Source: Kappaphycus alvarezii (taxonomy: Eukaryota; Rhodophyta; Florideophyceae; Gigartinales; Solieriaceae). Taken from it: a DNA stretch of 64,000 nucleotides. The stretch is from assembly GCA_002205965.3 (NCBI GenBank), contig NADL03000737.1, positions 1,240,001-1,304,000 of the forward strand, written 5' to 3'. A program made the position numbers and the translations under genes. The notes under the pieces are model-generated. The model saw only the letters and a program-made list of their open reading frames with translations, was not told where the DNA came from and did no database searches. Positions 1-10,480 of this stretch are shown one piece after another (positions within the stretch are counted from its first letter, which is position 1; the number at the start of each line of letters is the position of its first letter).

Positions 1-291
1 CCCTTATCTCGGCAAGAAAAATTGTTTACTTCGGTCTGATGGCTGGTGATTCTTGTCTTGGACTTGCTCCGCTACTCGGTACGCAAGCCCCTACATAGAC
101 TTTTTTGTAGCCCGTCTGCATTGTATTTGAAAGTACAGTACAGTACAGTGTAGAGCCAGTCCACCATAAAAAATAAAACTAGTGGCTACAGTAGCATTTC
201 GTTCTGCATTAATATGATACAATGCCGAAGAATTCCTGCTGAGCTGTCGCAGATGCTGCGCTGGCACCATCGCGAGCCCTTTTGAATAACA
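1..291 (-). repeat. 3' LTR of copia element A1 (cut by window edge)
   Basis: This is the same sequence as 5,130-5,559 in the same orientation. It shares the blocks CCCTTATCTCGGCAAGAA, CGCAAGCCCCTACATAGAC and GAGCCCTTTTGAATAAC. Read on the minus strand it begins TGTTATTCAAAAGGG at 291. The distal end lies beyond base 1. Identity to the other copy is high but with many substitutions and small indels, so the element is not recent. Confidence 0.85.
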
Positions 292-325
292 TTCGCGCCC
301 TTTCAAGAAGCGAGGCAGGTGTGCC

Positions 326-1199
326 TTACTTCTTATGGATAATACATTGAACGATGAAGGTTTTGTCAACACCAGTCGGTAGAATTTCTAGAAGAGGCTT
401 GCAAACATTGGGCTTCGTTAAGCCATCAGCCGGATTTGCAATACCAGAGATAAGTCCATCATTTGATATTTCGAAAATGTTGTAGGCTTCGCGAGCAGCA
501 GCAATGTCTATCATTAAGCGTTTCTCAGTTGTATGCGAAGCACGGGTAGTGACACCGAAATTTGCTTCGAGTCTGTAAACATTTTCAGAGGTATCTTATG
601 GCGTAAAATGCGCTCCAAATCGTGTTTCAAAATGTATGCGACATGAAATGCGGCGGAGAATGCATACACTTATCCAGCTATAATAGACTGTACGACTCGG
701 CGAGTCTTGCAGCTACTATAGCTCAAAACATGGCGGCGGTCTGCGTCATCACAGGGCAAATAATGAATCCTAACTGCGAAGTGAGGTCTTTGTTTATTGC
801 AAACTATGAATCTGCGTAAGTACGAATGTTGAGCGGGGGATACTTGAGACGGATGCCTTTGATATCTTTCACATAGCTCGTGGAAGTATTAAGCTCTTCG
901 ATGGCCTTCGTTCCGAAACTTTCAGCCATTACTTGTGCTGGGCGATTACCTGCAGAGCATATTACTGGAGGAGTGTGCGATAGCCAACTGAATGCGGCTC
1001 GGACGGAGTGAAAGAGTTCAAAGGTAGAATCCTTTGGTATTGTTCTGATCTTGCCAAGACAGTTTGGCTGGTGGGCGTAGAATATTCGCTGACCATAAAT
1101 CGATTTAAGTTTCAATATGGATGCCAACGAACTCAATATTGTCATAATCGACCGGTTTTTACTGAAACGCACGAGTTGTGAGTTCAATGAGCTTATCAA
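326..1199 (-). pseudogene. copia A1 RT C-terminal part and RNase H (fragmented)
   Basis: On the minus strand, 1,199-804 reads through a copia RT thumb/RNase H N-terminal segment (ELFHSVRAAFSWLSHT, then NRPAQVMAESFGTKAIEELN, then RLKYPPLNIRTYADS). Position 514-326 reads the RNase H end with ANPADGLTKPNVCKPLLEIL, equivalent to the copia NPADxLTK motif near the polyprotein C-terminus. The two parts are in different frames with stops between them (about 520-800). This lies directly upstream of the 3' LTR, as expected for the end of copia pol. Confidence 0.75.
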
Positions 1200-1682
1200 A
1201 ATTTTAATTTCCAGCCAGCAAAATAATTATTATCGAAAAGGGCTCCGAGAAGACCATCGGTACCATCTCTACCTTGTTTCATGTAAAAAGACGAATCTCC
1301 GTCGAGTGGTAGTATTTTTTATTCGTTCTTGATAAATAATTCGAGAGTAGCGCCCTAGTAGTCACCAGAATCACATATACCATAAAGAGGCTTTTTTAGC
1401 TTCAATAATTGATCTCCCCTGATGTTGAAAAAACTTTTGATCGGCCTCACGGATCATAAAATATATATATCATGACTCAGCTTTCTTTCGCTTGGAGGTA
1501 AGCTCGAACGAAATCAATCGTTGCGAGCGGGTAATTAGGAATAGCGGATACTGAAATGGTTATTTTGGTAGAGATTTGGCGTAGTATTGGACAGCTATGC
1601 ACTATAAACTCTTTCATGTCGTCTTTGTAGCCTTATCCAACGAAACGTGCTTTGGCCTTCTGACGGTCGGTACATTGACTAT

Positions 1683-2006
1683 TTAGCGTAAGTTAAAATC
1701 TTCCACCGATAATGTTTGCCTTCGGGGAAGAAACGAAATATTGAAGACTTCCCATACCTTACGATCAGATAGACCCTGAATCTCGTTACGCTTGGCCATT
1801 TCAAATGCTGCGGAGTTGAATCTTTGGTCAGCAGCAGGAATTCTCTCCATGATATGCGTTGGGCTTGGTGTCTCTAAGACAGAAGTTGTTCCCTCGGTTT
1901 TCACCCCAACTTCAGCCATTCTTTCTTGAACAGTTGCAAGAAATGTTTCGCCCCAGAAAACTCGGTCAAAGACAGTATCTATTTCGCCACTCGCATTATC
2001 AGACAA
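1683..2006 (-). pseudogene. copia A1 reverse transcriptase N-terminal segment
   Basis: The minus-strand reading ends with FEMAKRNEIQGLSDRKVWEV, the conserved start of the copia-type RT domain (an acidic linker, then A.R.EI.GL..R..W). The catalytic YVDD part would lie between about 1,680 and 1,200, where the frame is broken by stops and small indels. Downstream (leftward) is the RNase H remnant, upstream the integrase tail. Non-functional. Confidence 0.7.
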
Positions 2007-3060
2007 TTTTTTCTGTCCTTGCTGATGATCCAGATCCGTAATATGCTCACGGACATTTTCAATCGAAATCCTTCTAAGTTCGTTATTGATACTGATCCAA
2101 AGATTTTTTCACCTCCTGCAACACCCTTGTATGGGCCTTCCCATGCCTTCACTATTTCGCGATAGAAGAGTACTTGAGATCCAATTATAATTCCGCGGTC
2201 TGATGCAATAGGGACGTTACGATTAAGAGCAGTAGGGATGTGGGCAGAAGCAACACCCTTAAAAATCTCAGAGCGAGCATTTAGTAAATTTTTCATTCTT
2301 TCAAGCTGCTCGGGAAGATCTGAGAACCCTAACGTAAATCGTGGAACGATTCCAAAAACGGAAAGCGTGGGAGACAACTCGTCTGGTCCGGCAGCGTTGT
2401 TCATGGAATGAATAAAAGAGAAAGACAGTCATCTTTCGAAATCGTTTGGTGCTCCATTCGTACCTTACGATAAATTCGTCGGACGAATTCATGGTACTTT
2501 TCCCCGATGCCCATAGCATTATGACTTTCGATACATGTGTCCAAGCGTCTTATCCCATTTGCTTGCAGCGAGTGACGCCACCGGTCACAATCGAATTGCG
2601 GTTCATACTCAAAGTGAATTTCTTTCGAGTAACCAAGGTACACTCAACCCATTGACGGACATAAGCTGTTCATACGTTGTTTGCCGACTCTCTATCGAGG
2701 AATACTGCAGCACTGAAAATGTATGCTTGCAAACCATGTGTAGTACGGGCATGCTTTCCAAGTACATAAGATCCATAAGCAAAGTTTGGTTAAAGACTGC
2801 GTCTTCGCTTGCCAGTGCGAGGCAGAAACGACCAGGTTAGTTCGAAATCCTTTGACAAACATCACAAGATTCAGTAATTTTTCGAGTGCCTTAAGTGTAT
2901 TTGGTGTCGCTTGAGGGTTCTTGGCCTACTTCATCATTTTATATATTCTCAGCGGATGCGGGTCAAAAAATTTTCGGTGAAGCCTTTTCAATTCTGGCTC
3001 GGTATAAATAACTTCGTAGATCCTTTCATAGTAGGCTTGGCCTAGATTTAGAGTGAGATG
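1979..3060 (-). pseudogene. copia A1 integrase (zinc-binding region, core and C-terminus, broken)
   Basis: From about 3,030 leftward the minus strand encodes YTEPELKRLHRKFFDPHPLRIY, the H..H half of an integrase zinc domain. The C-x2-C half (ESCDVC) follows in a different frame. Position 2,643-2,401 carries the core segment LDTCIESHNAMGIGEKYHEF with the presumed catalytic glutamate, and 2,404-1,979 continues with NNAAGPDELSPTLSVFGIVP and a Lys/Ile-rich tail. Several frameshifts separate these. The one-base shift before the CxxC pair is also present in copy A2 at 62.85 kb. Confidence 0.7.
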
Positions 3061-3279
3061 TGCGCTCCAGACAGGATCTTTGCATCGGATACGATTGTAC
3101 ACGGTTTCTACTGGAAGCTTTTACTTATCAAGTACTTCGAGTCCTTTAAAATGCGGTATTTCAATAGCTGAAACATCCAAAACGATCTTCATGTAACTGT
3201 TGACGAGTTATGGGATTCGAATCTTTGCTTTTCCAATGCTTGCCTTCCCTTCTGCTCCAAATTTGTAGACCTTTGCTGT

Positions 3280-3570
3280 TTATGGAATGAGAGCGAGAGG
3301 AGTTCCCATGAAGCGGTAGTATGCCTCAGTTTGACTCTTCCCTACTACAGATTTTTGAGCTCCAGTATCCAAACAGGCTCCGATGAATTTTTCAATGACT
3401 TTTGGGGCCGAAGGAGAAGTAAGGTTGACTGTAGCTTCAGCTACAAATTTTTCATTATTCGTGTCTCCGACATAATTACCAAGTGCATCGAGGATATGAA
3501 AGTCTGCTTTTTCTTCTTCAACTTCATCGGTAACATGTACACCTGTTTCGTCTGGTACCTTTTGACTCAT
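3280..3570 (-). pseudogene. copia A1 aspartic protease segment
   Basis: The minus-strand frame contains GACLDTGAQKSVVGKSQTEA, with the retropepsin catalytic D-T-G triad intact, followed by a hydrophobic flap-like stretch ending PLALIP. The equivalent plus-strand segment in copy A2 (62,073-62,582) has LDTGAQRSLVG. The frame is closed by a stop at 3,280, whereas copy A2 continues further, so this copy has been truncated by mutation. Confidence 0.8.
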
Positions 3571-3573
3571 TTC

Positions 3574-3957
3574 CTATTTTGCTACATTTGCAGAGTCGAG
3601 GTATTGACATAATTCAAATAATGCAACCTGAGCGCTTCGGATGTTCCCAGTTTTCTTTGACATGTACTCCATTTTTCGACGAGCGGCTTTAGCAAGGTCA
3701 ATCTTATGCGAACATGAACCTAGCATATGATCAGGAAAATCATAATTGAAGCATCCCAGGACCGAAAGTGGTCCATATGAGTCCTTCTTTTGGCCGAAAC
3801 TACTTTTATTGCCGACATCACGATGTTGGTTTGCGTAGCAACCAGGTCCTTGATATAGTATCCCACGGACCTTTTCGTCCTTATCTGAAGTAGTACGTGA
3901 CTTAATTTCAACTTTAGCTCTCATATTTGCCAATTTTCCTTCTCTGTAGAGATACAA
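3574..3957 (-). pseudogene. copia A1 gag C-terminal segment with degenerate zinc knuckle
   Basis: The minus-strand frame carries CFNYDFPDHMLGSC, which fits the gag zinc knuckle C-x2-C-x4-H-x4-C except that the second cysteine is tyrosine. A basic stretch (KIDLAKAARRKMEYMSKK) follows, as is usual in nucleocapsid. It lies between the gag body (upstream) and the protease (downstream) and belongs to the same polyprotein. The Tyr substitution may be decay or a family variant. Confidence 0.65.
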
Positions 3958-4170
3958 GGCTGCTTAAAGTTCTCCATGTAGTTGTTGAAATGAGATACCA
4001 TGGGTAGCGACGCGACTTAACGGCTCCGTCGCCCGTGTGTCATCGACGATAGCATTGCGAAGAAATTCAATCTTGTGTGCCTAACCTCTGTGCGAAACAG
4101 GCACTTACAGTGAGAGCTTTGCTATAATATTGTACAGTTTTTTAAGTCCTGCAAGCTCATCAAGGCCTTC

Positions 4171-4800
4171 CTAAGTATACTTAGATAACCTTAGTCCAAC
4201 GAGATAGTTTTTCACTAGATTTTGACGAACCACGAAGTTGTATTCATTGCCAATGAGGTTTATCGCCTCAGTAAACGAATTAACTTCTTTATCGATCCGA
4301 TATAGGTAAAATCTCTTAGCATCACCACGTAGAAGCTTATGAAGGTATTGGTTCTGCACAGCGCTGAGACCATAATCACGAGCAACTTTTTGGTGCTCGG
4401 TGTCATGTTCCATAAATGACTCACCAGGGTCTCCAGAGAACTTTTGATCCTTGCAGCGGAATCTAGAGCCGATGTAGTATGCCAATTTGTACTCATGCGT
4501 ACAGACGTATGTAGCACGAGATTCTTCAGCTTCGGGGGCTGATTGTTCCTGGCCTCTTCGGGTTGTACGACGACCCGATATCAGTATGTCCTTTGTTATT
4601 TATTCTGCAGCTAAGATGTCGTCTTCTTGAGTATGTAGATTAGCGGCTAGCTGTCGGACAACACGACGGGAACTATGCGGCGACATATTTGCTCTACGGC
4701 CATTCAACTTTATAAGCAATAGGAAGAGATTATATAGCAGGAGAGAACAATAAAGCCGGTTGGAAAAGTTCGGCAACCTCATCGACTACTTGAGGTCCAG
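4171..4800 (-). pseudogene. copia A1 gag body (fragmented)
   Basis: Two minus-strand segments (4,782-4,600 and 4,485-4,171) correspond segment by segment to the plus-strand copy at 60,916-61,476. Shared stretches include ANMSPHSSRRVVRQLAANLH versus ANMAPHSSRHVTCQPAANIC, and AYYIGSRFRCKDQKFSGDPG versus SYYIGSRFQDKDQKFSRDLG. No Gag fold can be named from sequence alone, but the position upstream of zinc knuckle and protease makes it gag. Confidence 0.7.
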
Positions 4801-5129
4801 TCATAGACCGAGCAGAGACACGATTCTCGAGTATTCAAATTGAATTTATGAATCTTGAAACCTCTTGGGAGACATTTTCCAGTGCCATCTCAGACAGAAA
4901 CAGGTCCGATGTATTGGCAATGCTTCCTTGATCCATATTGATTACTGACCTAGAAATTAGTATGGCTTCTGACTTGGACTTCAACAGAAGGCTGGTATTT
5001 AATTAACAATGCTCTGGTCCACTGTTGGCAGAAGGATTTTCAGGCTTTTGTTCAATGGAGTAGTATGTAATTGCATGAGCAAAGTGCGGAATAAATGAAA
5101 CTGAGGACACTGTGAGGATACTTCGCGAA

Positions 5130-5559
5130 TTTAGTATCACTACCCAAACGATATGACACTTGTAGCACACAGCAAGATTGCTGGTAAAAGTCTAATGTAA
5201 GTCCTACAAGGCTCGCTTACAATGTCTGACATAACTACTGACCGTTGTGCTCGACGGGTCGGCCTCCCCTTATCTCGGCAAGAACTAGTGTTTATTTTAT
5301 CTGTCTGATGGTTGCTGATTCTTGTCTTGGACTTTCTCCGCTACTCAGTACGCAAGCCCCTACATAGACTTTTTTTAGCCCGTCTGCAATGTATTTGAAA
5401 GCACAGTACAGTGCAGTGTAGATCAGTCCACCATAAAAATTAAACCTAGTGGCTACAGTAGCATTTCGTTCTGCATTAATATGATAAAATAAAGAAGAAT
5501 TCCTGCTGAGCTGTCGCAGAGGCTGCGCTGGGAAAATCGCGAGCCCTTTTGAATAACCA
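5130..5559 (-). repeat. 5' LTR of copia element A1
   Basis: This is a direct repeat of 1-291, extending further to about 5,130, where it meets the internal region. Read on the minus strand it starts TGGTTATTCAAAAGGG and ends near GTGATACTA. The plus-strand copy at 60,129-60,583 and the split copy at 22,352-22,583 plus 28,441-28,565 end at the same place. Boundaries are accurate to a few bases only. Confidence 0.8.
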
Positions 5560-6214
5560 TTGGCGCAAAGAAACAAGAACGGCTTTGGATTAAGAAGCCA
5601 AGAGCCATTGTCAGTAAAGGGAGGACTGTAGATAACATAAGAAGCGGAAGATTCCCGAACAAAAAGGAAGTGACCTGGGTTGTGGGCTGACGAAGGACGT
5701 AATATATGATCAAACTTCAAACTGTGCAATTCAGAAGTGATTGAAGACTGAGCGGCTCACCAGTAACCGGTGGGAGTTATCGCTGGAGTAAAGCCGTTGA
5801 GCTATGAGAAACCGGTACGGAAAGATAGCGGACAGATTCATAAGCACAACGCAATAGCGGCGTGGATACAATCCACAACACTTTCCATACATTAAAATAA
5901 CCTAAAAATTTCCCTGTTGTACTGGAATGCGAGAAGCCCTAATTTGGATATTGTTCAGTATTTGAATTTCGCATCATTTTTTAATTGCATCAGCGTGGCA
6001 CATTCATGGTACGACCTTTTTTGTGACGAGCTGGAAATAGTTGAGGACAGTAGATACTAGGGTCTCTAAGATATGGAGCTCAATTCTGAGACACTATTCA
6101 AGCCACAGCTTTTACTTACTCGGTCACTTAGAGCAGTGAGAGAGAAATCTAAATATTTACATTGCTATTATCTTGTGTCTAGTCATTCGGCCCTAATAAA
6201 TTTATTTGAACGCA
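5560..6214. other. No recognised gene
   Basis: Apart from the flank of the copia LTR I see no coding region with recognisable motifs, no RNA gene and no clear repeat here. Confidence 0.5.
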
Positions 6215-6480
6215 TTTTATAGTATTTACTATGTTTGTTTGAGATTTCAGGCTTTGCCAAAAGTCTGGAGAAGCTGAGCAAACCGTTTCCTCTAGGAAGT
6301 TGGAAAGCAAGTTGGGTGCGGACTTGAAGCAGCAAATTTTCGATCAGCTCTCTAGCCTGTAGGCGAGGTGAGAGAGCTTGCCCCTTCGGAATTGGTCACC
6401 AGAGCAATAAACGTTCTTTTAAACCCACCTCTCAACGTTGGCTAATTTTCATCAGATCGATAAGGTTTCTTTTACTATCA
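6215..6480 (+). repeat. Relic of the acidic-ORF unit, 3' block only (copy 5)
   Basis: The sequence CCAAAAGTCTGGAGAAGCTG at about 6,256 matches CCAAAAGTCTATATAAGCTG of the intact copy (11,239). The order of following blocks is kept (GAGTAAACCG, CAAGTTGG, GACTTGAAGC). The later part (GAATTGG..CAGAGCAATAA) is closest to copy 4 at 13.47 kb. No coding part of the unit is recognisable upstream. It is an old, strongly diverged copy. Confidence 0.6.
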
Positions 6481-6691
6481 CACTCCGAAATAGCCTAATA
6501 AAGTCTACTGAATCACCTTAGTTGTCCCCGACAACTATCATCCAGAGGAGTTGGCTGTTCCCTTTTTTGCGGCAACAGTATCAATACCGTATCACAGAGA
6601 GTAAAGAAATCACAAACCGTGGAAATTCTCCTGCATGTAGATCGTCGGAGATGTAGGAAAATGTAGGAAGATGTGAAAAAAATTATCAAAG

Positions 6692-6822
6692 AGGACGCAT
6701 AGGGGATTCAGTAATTTCAGATGCTAGAAATATATTAAGACTGCCTTGATAGATGAGGGAGGCGTAGAAGGATTCAGTAATTTCAGATGTTTGATAGAGA
6801 TTAAGACTGCGCTAACAGGTGA
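6692..6822 (+). repeat. 66 bp imperfect tandem duplication
   Basis: GGATTCAGTAATTTCAGATG occurs at 6,704-6,723 and again at 6,770-6,789. Similar sequence follows each time (TTAAGACTGC..., then AGRTGA), giving two units of about 66 bp with scattered differences. Confidence 0.75.
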
Positions 6823-7319
6823 GAGAGGCATGCTGCCGTTCTATTTCAGAAAAATGGCCGTGGAATTGAGTGAAAGCCTCCTACTTATTCAGGGCAATGC
6901 TGAAGGCAAATATCGTATGTTGATTTGAAAAGAGAGTTCTAAATAAATAATAAACTTACAAGCGATTTAATAGGAAAACTGGAGGTTATAGGCTATCTTG
7001 ACGTCGTCGAAATCACGCAATGAGGAAAATATGCGATCGAAGCCGGCCTGAAGGTAAGCAAATGCATCAACGAAAACTTAAACTAGAGCCGAAAAGAGGG
7101 ACTAGAGCAGTAAAGCCAGACGTTTAAGAAAAGGGGAAGTAGGTGAAAGGGCATTAGTAGTAGATGTGAGTAACTAGGCATCGGGTTTGGATCTGTTCAA
7201 CGGAAAGATGAGGGCATGATCGTGATCCTGCAAGATACTTATTTTCAGGTTCTCTTTTCCTGTAAAAAATCAGACTACCTCCGTTGGGGTACTATGCGCT
7301 TAGAGGTCGGCGACATTTC
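6823..7319. other. No recognised gene
   Basis: No supported feature was seen between the tandem duplication and the RT fragment. Confidence 0.4.
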
Positions 7320-7560
7320 TCTTGAAACTTCAAAAGAAAGGGACAAAAGGCAAGGGCGGAGAGAAAATACCAAGTAGATCCCCCTGTTGTGTACCATTTG
7401 CACTTGGCACTGGTGGAAGACCAGAAGACTGAGAAATAGAATCTCCGAGGCAGTAATGCACCCATCGGGCAAGGTTCGGCTCGTTATTTGTGAATGCATC
7501 GATAATTCGTTGCCGACTAATGCTCTTAAAGTTCAATTTATGCATCAACTTGAATCAGAG
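7320..7560 (-). pseudogene. LINE reverse-transcriptase fragment
   Basis: The minus-strand frame from 7,548 contains NFKSISRQRIIDAF, resembling RT motif 2/A surroundings of LINEs (KNAFN.ISR..I). About 35 residues later it has GTQQGDLLG, the conserved LINE RT motif 4/B (usually GVQQGDPLG). It is open for only about 72 codons and then lost. No zinc finger or endonuclease part is found nearby. It could be the missing RT part of one of LINE families A, B or C, but it is too short to assign. Confidence 0.6.
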
Positions 7561-8695
7561 TCTGGACTTTAAATTTTATTTGTCCTTTCAGGATTCAAAC
7601 TGCATGAAAATTGGCCCCAAACCCACTAGGTTCCTAGATTCCGAGTTGTTGGGGAAATAGATCAGAACTAATAGTAGCACAATTCTTGCGGGAGAATAGC
7701 CTTGCAAGAAGACGGAGAAGGAAGAGCCCGACAGCGATAGGGCGCAGAACACTAATTGTCCCCGTGACAGTGGTAAGGTGCAAAATAATTGGGATAGGTA
7801 GATCCAAATAATAATAAATAGTTCCAACTTGAATAAATAAATAAATGCCACAATTGGACTTAGAATGAATAATGAATAGAAAACCAAATTTAATAATATC
7901 TGATCGAGGGAATATTTCGATGGCCCGAGGATGTAAAAATATTTCTAACAACCTAGACTAATTATACTCTACACCAGGCTGAACCTGCTACAAAAATCAG
8001 GTGAGCCGTTCAATAATTTTGGTAGACATAATTTAGGCTCAGCAATAATTATTGCAATATTTTCCAGGTAAGCAATCATCCAGATAATAATTTTTTGGTA
8101 GCATAAATGTAATAATTATAGCCTGTATAATATAAAAAACCAACTGTAGGACATAAAAATTATTTCACACTGAATTCAGCATAAAATAGTGCCAGTGTAA
8201 AATAGATAAAATTATTCCTTGATGATTCATAATAAATATAAATTGTGGGCCTCAATAAAAATATTGCTCCACAATTAAGAATCACTGTAGGACACCGGGA
8301 TAGAGATTAAAATATTTCGTCAATTTTCACATAAGGTGCCCTGTTATATTCTGAAAATTTCGATTTTTACCTAATAAATGCAAAATGGCCATAATTTCCG
8401 CAAGCAAGAAATCTTGCTTCTATTGACTAATAGTGATGTACTCGGGCCTATTAGTACTGAGAAATTTTTTTCAAGTATTCTAGCTACACCATAAGTCATG
8501 GACTGCAGTAATTCTCCCAAGAATGTGCTTAACCTCTCCTTCTACGCATTTTCTGCCTTCATGGGATTTTTTCAAGGAAGAAACTGAAATTATTGTTATT
8601 AGTCGCGTAAACTATTTAACTAAATGTTATTTTCTACCCTTTCTTGTTTCTTTAACACGATGAGATTCCTGTATATTTCCCCTAACCGAAACCAT
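7561..8695. other. AT-rich stretch, no gene recognised
   Basis: The stretch is rich in AATAAT runs. Long minus-strand open stretches at 7.6-7.95 kb are low-complexity hydrophobic translations with no motif. I see no RNA gene or structured repeat. Confidence 0.4.
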
Positions 8696-8699
8696 CGCA

Positions 8700-9745
8700 G
8701 AGGCATGCTACGCTGGCTCTGTTCTCTCCTCCTACCCACTTCTTCGCCTCCTCCTCGGTGATTGCTTCGACGTCTCTCGCCTCTATCCGGGCCAAATACA
8801 GCCTTCCTGACAGTTTCTCCCCCCCCCCGCCGTCCTTGCTGGCCTCCACGCCTCTTCTTCCCCCGGCCTGTCTGACTTGCAGACAACCGCTACTGCTGAG
8901 ATCACAAACGGGCTTCGCGCCAGACTTCTCTCTTCCGTCGACCTCTCCTCCTCCGAAGGCTCCCGGCTACTCCGCAGCCTAGCTTCCGTCGCTTCTTCCC
9001 ACGCCTCCCGTCCCTTTCACAACCTCCCGCAGAGCCATCTCTGTACCCCGGCCGCTCTTGAAGTCTGGCGAACCATAGTTTGCCTTCGTCTTGGTTTCCC
9101 CATCTTCTCTGGCACACAACCCTGCACCTATTGCGCCGCCGCCCACTTCCGCACTGTCCCCACCCTGGATTCCTACGGACACCATGCCTCTGTCTGTCCC
9201 TGTGCCGACGGCTCCATTCGGCGCCACAATTGTGTTCGCGACCGCCTCATTTCCGAAGTATCACGCTTATCAATTGGGATTCTCCCTGTCCAGGAATGGA
9301 CCTTCCCGCAAGACTTGCCCCGACCCTCCAACTCCCGCCAGCGCCTCGACATCTATATCCAGGATGACCAGTTCCCAACAACGGATTCACACGCCCCTCG
9401 CTGCCCTTACTGCATCTGAGCGCGCGAAATCTCTCCGCTATGGCTACCTCTGCGCCGAACTACGTATCGACTTCCACCCGATGGCTTTCGATATATACGG
9501 GTCTGCCGGTCCCGGTGCCGAACGAGGTCTGTCCAGAATTGCTGAGTACATCGCTCTACGGAAAGGCAGTAGCCCTGCCTTCGAGCGCGATCGCTTGTTC
9601 ACGATTATCAGTTCGCTCATTCAACAACGAACTTCTGTCGCGATCAACCGACGACAACTCAACCGCTCCTAGGTCGGATAGATTTTTCCCCTTTTGAGGG
9701 CCGCCAGCCCCCCTTTCCTGCTTGGTAAAGTCTTCTTCTTCTTCT
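8700..9745 (+). pseudogene. LINE family A copy 1: zinc finger + restriction-like endonuclease end, with (TCT)n tail
   Basis: The plus-strand frame 8,877-9,419 encodes a LINE C-terminal region. VCLRLGFPIFSG leads into a CxxC...LDSYGHHASVC zinc finger, then IRRHNCVRDRL, then RQRLDIYI, the first half of the restriction-like endonuclease (RLE) catalytic region. A frameshift near 9,400 moves the reading to the frame ending at 9,672 (ERAKSLRYGYLCAELRIDFH, then FDIYGSAGPGAERGLSRIAE). The sequence then has a GGGCCGCCAGCCC hairpin and ends in TCTTCTTCTTCTTCT at about 9,728-9,745, probably the 3' tail. RT is missing: a 5'-truncated dead insertion. Confidence 0.7.
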
Positions 9746-10359
9746 TATATTTACTCTTCTTTTTTTCTCTTTTTACTTGGAAAAAATTCCTCTATTTTAG
9801 AGCTCTCCGGTTATATGATCTTATTCGACCATAAATATCTGTTTCCATTATCAAGATTTCTACTCTTACTTTTCGCTATAAGTTAAAGCTTTGGAGGTGG
9901 TGGTAAATCTTTATGGGTTGTACAATGTCGCACAGAAGCGTGCGGAGGGTATTCATAAATTAACTAAACTACGGATGCGGGCGGCGGGTAGAAATCTGTC
10001 GCGCCTGCATTATTTGGAGACTGTTAGGCGCAGCTTTTTTTTTGGCGCCGTCATCTACAGGCCTATAGTTTACTGTACTACCTCTCCTTGTCCAAATTTG
10101 CTTATAGTTCCGGTCCTTCCTCGTCCTCCCTGAACCTCGCTTATCATTACCGCGGTCCTCTCCAAATTTACTTCCATTTTATCTAGATATTTTATACTGT
10201 ATCTACCCCTCTGAATCGATCCCGAATCAAGTTCTTTTTCCCTTTTTGCTTACCTCCCCTCCAAATTCGTTTTTTTTGAGAAAAAGGGCGCAAATGAACC
10301 ACAACAAAATCCCTTGCAGATTTATTTTACCTATTCCTAATCGATAGAACCTGCCCCGG
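9746..10359. other. Upstream region of the acidic-ORF gene, no gene recognised
   Basis: T-rich then mixed sequence lies between the LINE A tail and the TATA box of the acidic-ORF gene. A short open stretch at 9,891-10,133 has no recognisable motif. The left boundary of the acidic-ORF unit must lie in this stretch, because copies 2 and 3 have different upstream sequence. Confidence 0.4.
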
Positions 10360-10364
10360 GAGCC

Positions 10365-10372
10365 TATTTAAA
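10365..10372 (+). promoter_or_regulatory. TATA box of the acidic-ORF gene
   Basis: TATTTAAA lies 109 bp before the start codon. The same octamer stands at the same relative place before copies 2 (17,114-17,121) and 3 (in the 48.09 kb region), so it is a conserved part of the unit. Confidence 0.65.
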
Positions 10373-10480
10373 CCTCTTTATTCCAAGTTTCAAACGTCCC
10401 TGATCATTTTGCTCATCACCCTCTCCCACCACACACCCAAAACACCCTCTATCCTCCGTCTACAGTCATTTACAACCAAA

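Larger units (their letters stand above)
1..5559 (-). mobile_element. Ty1/copia LTR retrotransposon, family A, decayed copy A1
   Basis: Two direct LTRs (1-291 and 5,130-5,559) flank, on the minus strand, gag, protease, integrase, reverse transcriptase and RNase H remnants in that order. The order gag-PR-INT-RT-RH defines Ty1/copia. All coding parts are interrupted by stops and frameshifts, so this copy cannot act alone. A second copy of the family, in opposite orientation, lies at 60,129-63,036, and a third LTR lies split around 22.4/28.5 kb. The far LTR end and one flank are outside the window, so no target duplication can be checked. Confidence 0.85.

Noticed and set aside
7588..7951. Hydrophobic minus-strand ORFs as a membrane-protein gene
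   Set aside because: AT-rich low-complexity translation in two overlapping frames, no start context, no family motif.
9091..9367. Pro/Ser-rich plus-strand frames overlapping LINE A copy 1
   Set aside because: Other-frame readings of GC-rich LINE DNA; the frame with the zinc finger and RxDIYI is the real one, and part of 9,091-9,672 serves only as its frameshifted tail.
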